Source of the DNA: Archegozetes longisetosus
Lineage: Eukaryota > Arthropoda > Arachnida > Sarcoptiformes > Trhypochthoniidae
DNA: 64,000 nt
Direction: 5' to 3'
Assembly (NCBI GenBank): GCA_018873245.2
Contig: JAEMBT020000009.1
Span: forward strand, 1,364,001 to 1,428,000
In this document: positions 23,156 through 34,652 of the stretch, one piece after another
How positions within the stretch are numbered: the first letter of the stretch is position 1
Layout of the letters: each line of letters starts with the position of its first letter
Notes under the pieces: generated by a model
Told to the model about the DNA's origin: nothing
The model's database searches: none
What the model saw: only the letters and a program-made list of their open reading frames with translations
Translations under genes and position numbers: made by a program

Positions 23156-24637
23156 GAAGCTTAATATAAACTCTTTAGTTAATCAAATCAATAGATTTCA
23201 AAATTCAAAATCTTTTGTGATCAAAATTATTCGATTTCCAAAACAAAATTCTTTTAAAATTGTTTCTAATATGAATGTAATAACTTTTGATTCAATTAAA
23301 CATCAATAGTATTGATATTTCAAATTTAATGATTTTAAATCACTTTGAATACAGATTTTGGATATATGAAACCTTACCTTAAAAATATACAATTAAGGAC
23401 TTTAAAATCTCTTATAGGATATAAGCTAAATTTGAAGACTAAAATTTTTAAGTAAAACGCTCGCAGTTTTAACTTCATAACTGATAATTTATAAAGTTTG
23501 AAATGAGTTATTTTACTGAAGAGCATAATTCCTATAAAGTCTGTTATTAAAATGATCGCAACATGACTAAGGTAATGTTTATTAGTAATGCGATATTTTT
23601 TTTTAATAATTATAGATTACACCAAAAGTTTATTCCGATTTTAATTTTCAAATACTAATAGTTAGTTAACCAATTTTGGTTTGACTAAATTGATTTTTAA
23701 AGTGATTTTTACTAATGCTCAGTATAGCCCTCAGGATATTTCTAAATCCTTAGTTATACATTAAAAGAACTCATTTAATATCTGTTCTCAACTTTTTTCT
23801 CGATGTTTTTGATACAATAAGTCTAAGGATAAACCTGAAAATTTATTTCTTTAGACATAGTTAATAGAAAGAGTTCATTGAATTATGAAAATGTATCTTT
23901 ATTATAAAATTGACATGTTAAAATATAGAATGTTTAAGAAACAAAATAGAACTATATTACTGTGAGGTATGACGTTCACTTAATAATAAATATTTGTAAG
24001 GGATGAACAGGCGAAAACTGAAATTAAAGTATAATTAAAGTTTCTTACGTAAACTATTTTTAATGTACATTTTCATGTAGAAACAAATTATGTAGTTGGT
24101 TTTACCCCATTATAGATTTTGCTCTAAATTGCTGTAAAATAGTTTTTCTGACTCTATACATACGCACATGCAGATTCATTTGGATCATTATTCAAATATT
24201 TGTACAATTAGACTCTCAATTAGTAAAATTTTAGTTGTAGATCAACTTTAATTAATTTCGATTACGAGAATATTCAAGCTTAAAATTGATGTTATTTTTT
24301 TGAAATTCGTGAAATTTGTCATTGGATTAATGGTTGAAACAATAACTGAACTAAACTGAATTGCAACTCGAATTGTCAACTCAAATGAAATCACTTTTAT
24401 GTTATGGTCAACTTATGATTTTCGTATATATTAAAAATGTGTATTCAAAGTGATTTAAAATCATTAAATTTGAAATAACAATACTATTGATGTTTAATTG
24501 AATCAAAAGTTATTACATTCATATTAGAAACAATTTTAAAAGAATTTTGTTTTGGAAATCGAATAATTTTGATCACAAAAGATTTTGAATTTTGAAATCT
24601 ATTAATTTGATTAACTAAAGAGTTTATATTTAGCTTC
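23156..24637. other. Inter-gene part of the B/C inverted pair
   Basis: Holds the 3' flank of B, with AATAAA-like signals near 23240, and the inverted 3' flank of C. The stretch at 23150-24000 matches 30040-31380 of the D/E unit, except for the transposon at 30640-31162, which is absent here. At 23750-23765 the intact target reads CTTAGTTATACATTAAAAG. No gene. Confidence 0.6.
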
Positions 24638-25018
24638 TTAAACAGTTGTAACATTTATTTCAATTGGTGTTAGAGTACTGTTTGCATTAATAGGTGTTAG
24701 AGTAGTATTTGCAGCAATAGTTGTTTGAGTGCTGTTGCCAGTAGATGATCCTCCGTTGCATTGACCAGATCCATGTCCTCCAAATCCGTGATGATTACGT
24801 CCATGTCCTCTTGCACCTCTGTCTTCACCTCTTCTGTGGGGATCACCTTTATTTCAAAAAACAATAAAAGCAATCATTATTTTATTCATAACGATCTCAA
24901 AGTATTAACTTTTAAAAACTCAAAATTAAATAATAAAAGTTTATAAAATAAAAGTTTTATTACAATTAGCGAGTCCAATGGCAAGAACCAAAAGTACGAT
25001 TGCTATTGAATACTTCAT
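24638..25018 (-). CDS. Secreted sequon-repeat protein, copy C
   Basis: Predicted 87-aa protein. Minus-strand exons are 25018-24964 and 24846-24638, phase 1, Cys codon split T|GT. It has the same signal peptide as copy B, then DPHRRGEDRGARG, one His/Gly unit (HHGFGGHGSG), QCNGGSSTGNST and Thr-rich sequon repeats ending EINVTTV. It is convergent with copy B, whose flanks it shares as an inverted copy. The frame is intact. Function unknown. Confidence 0.85.
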
Positions 25019-25089
25019 TTTACAAGCAATTCTGATACTTGACTTCAGAGAATCAATAAGTCTGTAATTTAATTCTGTTTTCAATGGTG

Positions 25090-25121
25090 TTTATATAGGG
25101 TCTGAAACACTTGCAAGTCAT
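25090..25121 (-). promoter_or_regulatory. Family promoter block, copy C
   Basis: On the minus strand: GACTTGCAAGTGTTTCAGAC then CCTATATAAAC, about 75 bp upstream of the start codon. Confidence 0.75.
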
Positions 25122-25585
25122 TATTTTTATGCTATTTTGCAATCTATTTATCAGAAAAACACTGAAAATTCTCCAATGAATTATAACTTTGACGTCAAAA
25201 TTCAATAAAATTGATTATCAGGTTATCAACTAATTAATCACAAATGGAATTCAATTCGCAGAATTAAGAGATAGTTATGAAAATTAATATCTTGAGAAAT
25301 ATTTCATTTTTTGTTTGAATAAGTACACAATCAAGTATTTTTTTAACGCTTTCCTTATATTTTAAATCCATACTCTCAATTTTGAGTTATTTATCCTTTT
25401 TGTTAAAGGGTGGGAAAATAAATTTGTCGTAGTACGGGGCAGACACTATGAAGTTTAGAGTAAAGCCAACTACATATTCGAATTCTACGTTAAAAATTAG
25501 ATTAAATGAATTTATTATTGTTATTAATTCAATAGGCCAAAGACTAAACTTGAAAATTAATCTTTCTTTAAACATCGATAATAAA

Positions 25586-26237
25586 TAGGCTTGTGCAAAA
25601 TATTCACTTATTTTAGCTAATTATGTATGCATTTATGCTCTTAAAAATCCCAAAATATGCACTTAAATATGCTCTTTTAAATTCAATGAAATTTAATATT
25701 CAAGTAAAATACGATATTATAAATGACTATTTGAGGAGATTAGCGTTACAATGAGTCACAAAATGATATTTCAAATTAACAAAATCAAATCTTTTCCGAT
25801 TATCAGTTGAAATAGATTTATACATAGAGAAACTGCGTTCAACCTCACATGAAGTGATAGGAGCTACTTTATTGGTCTGTATTATTTGATAGTTTAAAGT
25901 GATTATTCACTCACGAATGCTCTATGAGTGAAAATTTTTAAAAATGAGTGTTCATTCAAACACAACTTTTGTCACAAAAGAAAATTTTAATCTTATGCGA
26001 TTTACTCATGAGACAGACTCTAAATGTTTTCGAGAGGCCAAAGTACAAAAATATGCTCTTATTTTGAAAAATGAGAAAATATGCATGCATTTAAAAATTT
26101 GACCAAAATATGCAAAAATATGCGCTTTCAAACTGAGACCAATGAAAGCTTATTTAATGATTTGTAAAGATTTTTAAAATCCCATATAATTAGAGTTAGC
26201 AAATAAAACATGCTTTTTCACACTTTGCACAAGCCTA
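25586..26237 (-). mobile_element. Deleted hAT-type element
   Basis: The ends are inverted copies (TAGGCTTGTGCAAA). On the minus strand, 25867-25727 encodes a piece of the hAT transposase C-terminal dimerisation region (motifs SCEVERSFS and NRKRFDFVNLKYHF) ending in a stop. The rest is repetitive, with many copies of ATATGC/TATGCTC. No matching 8-bp target duplication was found at the ends as drawn. Confidence 0.75.
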
Positions 26238-28244
26238 CTCATTACTTTGTTCATTACAATGTTATCTCTTGAGTTATACACTAACATTTCAAGTGAGAAG
26301 TCTGCCTGAGTTTTAGCGTCACAGAGTTTATTAATTATCATTAAAATGAATGGTACTTCTTATGGTTTGCTTAATCGGCATTAGTAGAGCTTTGGTGGCG
26401 TTTGCTCAATTCTAAAGACCCATTGATAGCAATTTTACGCGACATAAAGTTAGTTTTCAATTTATAATTTAGTATTTTCACTTATTATCCCAGTAATGCT
26501 TCACTAATACTTTAATTATACAATTCATCAAAACTAAAACGAAGCAGTGGAAAAAGTTTTACAATTTAGAGTAATATTTTTTAAAGCATTAGGGTAATTA
26601 TTTGAATCATTTGATTTTTCTATGTGAAAGATAACATGCTTTATAGTTGGTCAGTGCTATTGCATTAGTCATTTTATACTTAATTTTACGTATAGTTTTA
26701 AAATTTATATTTTTATCAACATTTTCGCCAAATATTTTACTATTCAGTGATTTAAATGAATATACGATTTTTTAATATATAAAAGTAAAGCGTTGCTTCG
26801 TTTTAGTTTTGATAAATTGTACATTCAAGATTTTGTTGGTCGCATACTTAAGTAGTAGATCAGATAGATTATTGCAAATCACATACGCAAGAAATACCGA
26901 GAAGAGTTGCACTCAATATATGAGTATAGAAGATAAAAAGATTTACTATATGAGCTTTTATTTCAATTATTCAACTAACTCTTATCTAATGATAAAATAG
27001 TATAGAGATACGTGTTTAATAAGTCTCATCGCCAAAAGTTTTAGATGAAAGAACAAAAATATGAATGATTTACATATTATTATGATTATTAATGCAAACT
27101 CTCACATTAAACTGTATTAAAGTTAAGCTAAGTGTATGATATGTATACGAAAAGTTGGATTAGTTCTAAACTCTTAGTAATAAAGATTGCATTTCATTTT
27201 AGTGTTCAATAGTTATAATCTTAAACGTATTCAAAATGGCTAAGATTCGAAAACTACTCATAAGCCTAAAAGATAGTTATTAAAAGTATAGCTGACGACA
27301 CAGTATAGGAAAGTTTCCTAAATCGCAATAAGATACTACTTAAATGTATTAACTTTTTTATGGTAAAAATTCTTTTGGAAAAATAATAGATTTTAATGAC
27401 TGAGGACTATATTGGACTTACATAAAATTAATGTTATATTATACGATGTAGTGGTTGGTTTACGGACTGGAGCTCCCAAGCACTTGTAAACCTGTAATAT
27501 GATGTCAAAAAATTGACAAAACTTTTACGTAAATTTAATAGTTTACCGAGAAAACAGATTTCATTTGACAGTTGTTTTAATCATGTTTAGGATAATACAT
27601 TATAAGCAATAAATAATTTATTCTAAATTATTGTATCAAACTATAAGTGGATTTTTAAATTTTATGAGCTTTGTGCTATTCTACATCGCACTTATAAGTT
27701 TACGTATTTATTGATTAAGCAGAAGCGAATAACTTTTACAAATTAGCACGAATTACAAACTATAACTAGAATAGCAAAATGTATGAAAATATTTTAAAGA
27801 AAAGTATAAAAAGCCAAAAATAAAATCTTTGCTGTGACGAGATTTAAATATTTTATCTGAATGAAACTCTGACCTAATCCTTATCGTATACTTGACTTTG
27901 TTTCATAAAGCTGTAGAGCCTCAAAGTTTAAATTGTCGCAAAATAAAAATTATTAATTCAATTTTGATGAACATCACAGGTTATAGGTTTAAAATAATGA
28001 TTAATTCAATGACCAACTATGAGTAAATTTTCCTTTAGTAGGACACTCGCACTTTAAAACTTTTGAACAACCTGGTATTACAGTAGAATTAATTCTTATG
28101 GTGTCTTTCATGTTCATAAGTCGAAGTTTGGAGCATCTTTTAGTAATGGTTGAAAATAATTTATATCTGACAGGGTTACGGGTTTAGATATCATTATTAA
28201 ACTTCTATTTCATCAAAAATTTCACGATAAAACTTTCAAATAAT
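26238..28244. other. Intergenic; segmental-duplication copy (D block)
   Basis: From about 27018 this matches 42805-43760 in the same orientation and 18860-19840 inverted. The stretch 26240-27000 has no recognised feature. Around 28040-28110 a decayed match to the foldback element at 53828 is visible. No gene seen. Confidence 0.55.
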
Positions 28245-28252
28245 AGAAAGAC

Positions 28253-29424
28253 GGCTGGACTATAGCAAACGTGGACGGGTATGTTTCCGACGTCGTGGAC
28301 GCATAAATTATACGTCGTTGGACTGGTCTCGAGCATATGAGTCGATTGAGACCATAATCTAGGTCATTCGAGGTCAACACGAAGATTTGAGTTTATTCGA
28401 TCTAATAAGTGGAATTTCGATTCGAGCTTTATTTAACAAATAGAACATAGAAAACTCAAGACAAATCAAACATATGTGACCTTAAGGTCACTTACATAAT
28501 CACTTCCATACTGTTTTCACCCAACTTCTTCAACGTGAGTACGTTCCCAATGTAGAAACATGAGTTATACATCATGGGAATCTTCCTGGCCATAGTAATC
28601 GAATGAACTCATACACGAGATCATTCAAGTTCATTTAACGTAGTTTGATTTTTTCGACTTTGAATGTCGAATTTCGGGTTGAATCTAATACGGAGTTTAT
28701 TTCAATTTATAAATGTGTAAGATTAATCGCTTGAAATAATTTTATACAGATCAAATTCACACTTTGTCACAAAACCATTACGTCAAAATAATCAGTGATA
28801 AGAGATAATGTTTAATTCTGAACCTTTTATGATCTTATTAGCCGTTAAATTAATAAATTTTAAAATTCTAAGTGTTAAAATAAGATTGAAAAAAGGTCTT
28901 AAATTTTGTCTCCCAGTTATTATACTGTATGTTTGGAGTTATTTCAAGCGGTTAATCTTACACATTTATAAATTGAAATAAACTCCGTATTAGAGTCAAC
29001 CCGAAATTCGACATTTAAAGTCGAAAAAATCAAACTACGTTAAATGAACTTGAATGATCTCGTGTATGAGTTCATTCGATTACTATGGCCAGGAAGATTC
29101 CCATAATGTATAACTTATGTTTCTACATTGGGAACGTACTCACGTTGAAGAAGTTGGGTGAAAACAGTATGGAAGTGATTATGTAAGTGACCTTAAGGTC
29201 ACATATGTTTGATTTGTCTTGAGTTTTCTATGTTCTATTTGTTAAATAAAGCTCGAATCGAAATTCCACTTATTAGATCGAATAAACTCAAATTTCGTGT
29301 TGACCTCGAATGACCTAGATTATGGTCTCAATCGACTCATATGCTCGAGACCAGTCCAACGATGTATAATTTATGCGTCTACGACGTCGGAAACATACCC
29401 GTTCACGTTTGCTATAGTCTAGCC
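28253..29424. mobile_element. Large foldback element with 8-bp target duplication
   Basis: Two arms of about 480 bp (28253-28735 and 28935-29424) are near-perfect inverted copies around a 200-bp centre. The ends read GGCTGGACTATAGCAAACG and, inverted, GGCTAGACTATAGCAAACG. AGAAAGAC flanks both sides (28245-28252 and 29425-29432). The paralogous block at 44905-44915 has a single AGAAAGAC and no insert, which is an empty site. An 8-bp duplication suggests hAT-type mobilisation. The right end lies 250 bp upstream of copy D. Confidence 0.92.
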
Positions 29425-29571
29425 AGAAAGACAATAAATATTTTCTAAAGGCATCTGTTACAAGATTTTTCTTTAAATTTATTAATAATCGGAAACCCTG
29501 ACGTCAGAACAATAATTCAAATATAAGTTTTTATTAATTTCTCAATCATAGACAACAGAGAGATTCAAAAC

Positions 29572-29605
29572 TAATTACTCGCAAGTGTTTGGGATCCTAT
29601 AAAAA
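29572..29605 (+). promoter_or_regulatory. Family promoter block, copy D
   Basis: TTACTCGCAAGTGTTTGGGA then TCCTATAAAAATC. The TATA box is altered (CCTATAAAAA). Confidence 0.65.
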
Positions 29606-29674
29606 TCGGAAAGAAATGTATTCAAAATCATAGACTATTTCATCTTTGAAGTAAAGATTCGAATAGAAACTAAA

Positions 29675-30037
29675 ATGAAATATTCAATAGCAATCACATT
29701 CTTGGTTCTTGCCATAGGACTCGCTAATTGTAATAAAAGTTTTATTTCATAAGCATTTTATTATTTACTTTGAAGTTCTCAAAAGTTAATACTTTGAGAC
29801 CGTTATGAATAAAATAATAGTTGCTTTTATTGTTTTTGAAATAAAGGCGATCCCCAAAGAAGAGGTGGAAGAGGACGTAATCACCACGGATTTGGAGGAC
29901 ATGGATCCGGTCAATGCAATGGAGGATCATCTACTGGCAACAGCACTCAAACAACTATTGCTGTAAATACTACTCTAACACCCATTGATGCCAATAACAC
30001 TTTAACACCAATTGATGCAAATGTTACAACTGTTTAA
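29675..30037 (+). CDS. Secreted sequon-repeat protein, copy D
   Basis: Predicted 81-aa protein. Exon 1 is 29675-29729 and exon 2 is 29847-30037, phase 1, with the family signal peptide (MKYSIAITFLVLAIGLAN). It is the short form: DPQRRGGRGRN, one His/Gly unit, QCNGGSSTGNST and two to three Thr-rich sequon repeats of the TLTPIDANN type. It is convergent with copy E at 31610-31955, and the D/E unit mirrors B/C. A foldback element is inserted about 250 bp upstream of the start. Confidence 0.85.
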
Positions 30038-30639
30038 AATGCTAAATCTGAACTCTTCTCTCAACCAAATTAATAGATTTCAAAATTCTAAATTCTTTGG
30101 AATTAAAATTATTTGATTTCCAAAATAAAATTCTTTCAAAATAGTTTTTAATTTGGATTTAATTCATTTTGATTCAATTAAGCATCAATAGTATTGTTAT
30201 TTCAACTTGAATGATTTAAAATTCACTTTGAATACTGATTCTTAACATAAGAAACCTTACCTCAAAAATGTACAAAGACTTTAAAATCTCTTAAGGCATA
30301 AAAGCTAACTTTTTAGGTCTAAATCTTTTAAGTAAAACACTCATTGTTTCAAACTTCATAACCGATACATAAAACGTAAAGTTTGAAAAGAGTTATTTTA
30401 TTGAAGAGCATAATTCCTATAAAGTCTGTTATTAAAATGATCGCAGCACGACTAAAGTCATATTTATTATTAATGCAATATTTGTTAATAATTATATATT
30501 ACACCAAAAGTTTACTCCGATTTTGATTTTCAAATATTAATAGTTAGTTAACCAATTTTGATTTGACTAAATTGATGTTTAAAGTGATTTTTTACTAATG
30601 ATCAGTAAAACCCTTAGCAAATTTCAGTCATTAGTTATA

Positions 30640-31162
30640 CAGGGTGATAACAAATCAGGGTCTCAAAAGTATTTGGTTATAACTTTTTATACAAGAATAA
30701 TAGAGATTTGAATTTTCGTGCCCTTTTTCATGGATAATAGGAAATTCTTTTCAGCTCACGTGATATTTCTTTATTAATCTTCGAAAACAGCTAATCACTT
30801 GACCACAAAAGAGCGTATTTTTATAGTTAAAAAATATTATCTGAACAATGAGAGCAATATTCTTGTGCAAAGGAAATTCACAAGAGAATTTAATAAACGT
30901 ATCGCCAAACAAACTTTGGAGCAACTTGAAAACATCATCAAACAGAAATTCTCAATATTCCAAACGATGTTCTCCGTGATGTTACTGACGATTTTCAAGT
31001 TCGTCTGCGTCACGTTCATCAAGAAAATGGTTTACATGTCAAACACATACTATCATAATCTCCCACTATTTCTCTTTTATTCCCAAAAAATTCATGTTAA
31101 AATACAAGTAGCTTTTTCGCAATAAAATTTTACTTTTGAAACCCTGATTTATTGTCACCCTG
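30640..31162 (+). mobile_element. Deleted Tc1/mariner-type element with empty-site paralogue
   Basis: Terminal inverted repeats (CAGGGTGATAACAAATCAGG at the left and CAGGGTGACAATAAATCAGG read in from the right) are flanked by TA. Inside, 30799-31060 holds a transposase start (ERIFIVKKYYL, a helix-turn-helix type N-terminus) and, in another frame, a C-terminal end (RHVHQENGLHVKH). The catalytic core is deleted. The paralogous sequence at 23757 has the same flanks joined at a single TA, proving the insertion. Confidence 0.9.
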
Positions 31163-31609
31163 TACATTAAAAGTGTTCATTAATGTTAATTATCAACTTT
31201 GTTTTCGACGTTTCAAATGCTATAAATCAAAGAATAAACTTGAAAATTGATTTCTTTACAAATAGTTAATAAAAGAGTTTATTAAATTATAAATGTATTT
31301 TTATCATAAAATTAACCTGTTAAAGTATGGAATGTTTGAGAAATAAAGTAGAAATAAATTACTGTGAGGTATGATGGTAACTTTGAGGTAAGGTTTCATA
31401 TATCCAAAATCTGTATTCAAAGTGATTTAAAATCATTAAATTTGAAATAACAATACTATTAATGTTTAATTGAATCAAAAGTTATTACATTCATATTAGA
31501 AACAATTTTAAAAGAATCTTGTTTTGGAAATCGAATAATTTTGATCACAAAAGATTTTGAATTTTGAAATCTATTGATTTGGTTAACTAAAGAGTTTATA
31601 TTTAGCTTC

Positions 31610-31955
31610 TTAAACAATTGTAACATTTGCATCAATTGGTGTTAGAGTACTGTTTGCATTAATAGGTGTTAGAGTAGTATTTGCAACAATAGTTGTTTGA
31701 GTACTGTTGCCAGTAGATAATCCTCCGTTGCATTGACCAGATCCATGTCCTCCAAATCCGTGATGATTACGTCCTCTTCCACCTCTTCTGTGGGGATCAC
31801 CTTTATTTCAAAAAACAATAAAAGCAACTATTATTTCATTCATAACGATCTCAAAGTATTAACTTCTGTGAACTTCAAAATTAAATAATAAGTTTATTAC
31901 AACTAGCGAGTCCAATGGCAAGAACCAAAAATGCTATTGCTATTAAATATTTCAT
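31610..31955 (-). CDS. Secreted sequon-repeat protein, copy E
   Basis: Predicted 81-aa protein. Minus-strand exons are 31955-31901 and 31800-31610, phase 1. The signal peptide is MKYLIAIAFLVLAIGLAS with the usual Cys at the splice. The mature chain has DPHRRGGRGRN, one His/Gly unit, QCNGGLSTGNST and Thr-rich sequon repeats ending DANVTIV. It is convergent with copy D. Confidence 0.85.
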
Positions 31956-32026
31956 TTTACAATGAATTCTGATACTTGACTTCAAAGAATCAATATGTCT
32001 GTAAATTTGATTCAGTTTTCAATGGT

Positions 32027-32060
32027 GTTTATATAGGGCCTGAAACACTTGCGAGTAATT
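32027..32060 (-). promoter_or_regulatory. Family promoter block, copy E
   Basis: On the minus strand: ATTACTCGCAAGTGTTTCAG then GCCCTATATAAAC, about 75 bp upstream of the start. Confidence 0.75.
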
Positions 32061-32654
32061 ATTTTTGTATTATTTTGCAATCTTATGATCAGAAAGATAC
32101 TGGAAATTCTTCAGTGAATTAAAACTATGACGTCAAAATTTGACAAAATTGATTATCAGGTTATTAATTAATTAATCACAAATGGAATTTAATTCTTAGA
32201 TTTAAGAGATTGTTTTGAAAATTAATATCCTGAGAAATATTTTATTTGTTACTTGGATAGGTTCACAATTTTTAATAGAATTTTTTAGTAATAAAATTTA
32301 TAATCAGAAAAACTCTATGATCTTATTTTCATGCAATCGTATCTATCCTAACTAAGGATAAATTTTTTATAAGTACAATCATGAAATAATAAAGTCGCAC
32401 TAGAAAAAAGTGTGCATTTTAGAGTTCAAATTTTAGTGTAGACTAGTTAAAAAGGCTAAGCTTACACACAATTTTTTCTCCTAAATGTTAGTCACTATTG
32501 AGTTCTCTTCAAACTAAAACATATTAATTCTCTAATAAAACTCTTCAAAACTTTTGTAACTGACTTTCGTTAGTCAGCGTTTTTTGCATGAGGATAGTAT
32601 TAAAGACTAACACTCAGTGAAAACGTGGGCGACTTTTATTATTTCATTATTGTA

Positions 32655-33840
32655 CATATGATGCGTTATCTCAAAAATACACGGCAGAGAAAATGAAACA
32701 TACTATATATAAAGTCAAAATTGAAAAAATGTAACTGCACCCATAATCAGATATTACTAAATTATAATTTTATCAAAACTTAGTTATCCATAGGAAAAAA
32801 ATTTATACAGAGCTGAGATAGTACATATTGAACTCTTTAATCTGATTTATGAAAGGTTTTGTTTGAATTTGTCTTATTTGAGACATTTTGTTTTAATTAA
32901 AACTTTATATTAGATGGAATCAGTGAAAATTGCAATTTCATATCTTCAAAAGTATATCTAATGGCAAATAATTATATATCTAATGAGTATACTCGCCTCC
33001 CGTCTGGTTGACAAAGACCCAGCGAGGTCAGAGGTTACACTCGCCAGTGGCGCTCTTTTGTAAATTGATTTCTTATAACTTGTTCGAAAGTAGCATCAGA
33101 CTAATATCAATTTGCAAATTTTTAAAGTTTTTATTTGACTTGTTTATTTTGACTTGCGATATAAACAACTTGCAAGAACAGAGACAAAAAACTTAAAGTT
33201 ATGAAAACGAAGTTTAACTTCATACTGTGTACGAAAAAGTTATAAGAGGCGAGTCAGTCCAAACAATATCGCCACTGGTAAGCGTAACCTCTGACCTCGC
33301 TCGGCTTTTATCAACCAGACGGGAGGCGAGTATATTCATTAGATATGTAATTATTATTTTGCCATTAAATATACTTTTGAAGATATGAAATTGCAATTTT
33401 CACTGATTCCATCTAATATCTATTAAACTTTTACGCATACTCTGGATAGTAGTTTTCTCAATACTAACTACTCATATACAGTGTTTAGCTTTCTATACCA
33501 TATATTTTTCAGGTTACTTTTCATGCGAAAAGTTAAAGTTAAAGAAACTATTATCTAATGTATGGATAAAAGTTTAATATAGTTGTAATTTAGAGCAAAT
33601 AATCTCAAATAAGCGAAAAAGAAGTTAAAACGAAACTTATCGTAAGTCAAATTAAAGAGTTCGAAATGTGTTATCTCAGCTCTATATTAATTGTGTTCAG
33701 TAAATAATTGTTTTCTTATGAATGACTAAATTTAGATAGGAACTATAACTTAGTAAAATCTGATCGGAAGTGCAGTTACATCGTTTTCAATTTTGACTTT
33801 ATACGTATTGTTTTATTCTCTCACTACCATATATTTTTGT
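32655..33840. repeat. Inverted-repeat composite
   Basis: The arms 32660-32850 and 33835-33655 are inverted copies (shared blocks TAAAGTCAAAATTGAAAA, TGTAACTGCAC and GAGCTGAGATA). The same arm occurs singly at 20205-20345 and 17640-17765. A smaller foldback element (32911-33415) occupies the centre. No coding sequence seen. Confidence 0.7.
32911..33415. mobile_element. Foldback MITE-like element
   Basis: Inverted arms of about 150 bp begin TAGATGGAATCAGTGAAAAT at both ends. Just inside them, blocks such as CGCCTCCCGTCTGGTTGA and AGGTTACACTCGCCAGTGGCG recur inverted. ATAT flanks both ends, possibly a short target duplication. Open frames inside are not genes. Confidence 0.8.
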
Positions 33841-34119
33841 AGTAAAGTTTATGTGACTTCTTTAGGTCACAGAAAAAATTATTGAATATTTTATATTTAA
33901 TTTGTATTTTATTTGCAATTTCTGGGGATTCGATTAGTGGATCTTTAAGATTACGTCGTTTAAAGACTTTTCAAGAAAAATTTCATTTTACGGTTGAAAA
34001 GTCCGTTTCCGCGATTCTGGAGACAAAACACAGACTCCGTACTTTATAATAGAAGTTATGTATATCCATTTAGTGGTGATATCGCAACTATTACGTTGGT
34101 TGTCAATCATTACTATCTA

Positions 34120-34652
34120 CAGAGTATCCGGAAAATAACTCCTCCGTTAAAAGAGAATTTTATTACTTAAGAATGAGACAAGATACAAAAGTCGTTCCAA
34201 TAGTAAAATAATATACATAAATGGGAGCTGATATAATGATATAATGTCTTCGACATGTTTGCCTTCTTCTGAATGGACATGGCGCAAGAGAGCTACAAAA
34301 TTGCTAATCACAGCTTCAGGAGTTTCTTCTGTAATTTAAAAGATTTCATTCTTTATTGCATTTTCGATAAAGAATGAATGAAATCAGGAGCTTTACACCT
34401 ATCTTAAATACAGATATAAATCTTCTTTGAACAATGACTGGGCTTATTTGATTTGAATAATATTCCTTTACGATGAAAATTCGCTCTTGCATGCTGTATG
34501 TCTACATTTTAAGCACATGTAAAAACAAAATCATATGACTGGAAGAAAAACTCCCAAATTAGTAGATAAAAACCACGAAGTATGAAATTCTTACTACTCG
34601 AAATAAAAAAGTTATATGCAAATGTTTTTACGGAGTCATTTTCCGGACACTG
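34120..34652 (-). mobile_element. Deleted Tc1/mariner-type element
   Basis: Terminal inverted repeats (CAGAGTATCCGGAAAATAAC at the left, CAGTGTCCGGAAAATGACTC read in from the right) are flanked by TA. The minus strand near 34345-34250 encodes a decayed transposase C-terminus (RHVHSEEGKHVEDII). It resembles the end of the element at 30640, so the two are probably the same transposon lineage. Confidence 0.85.
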
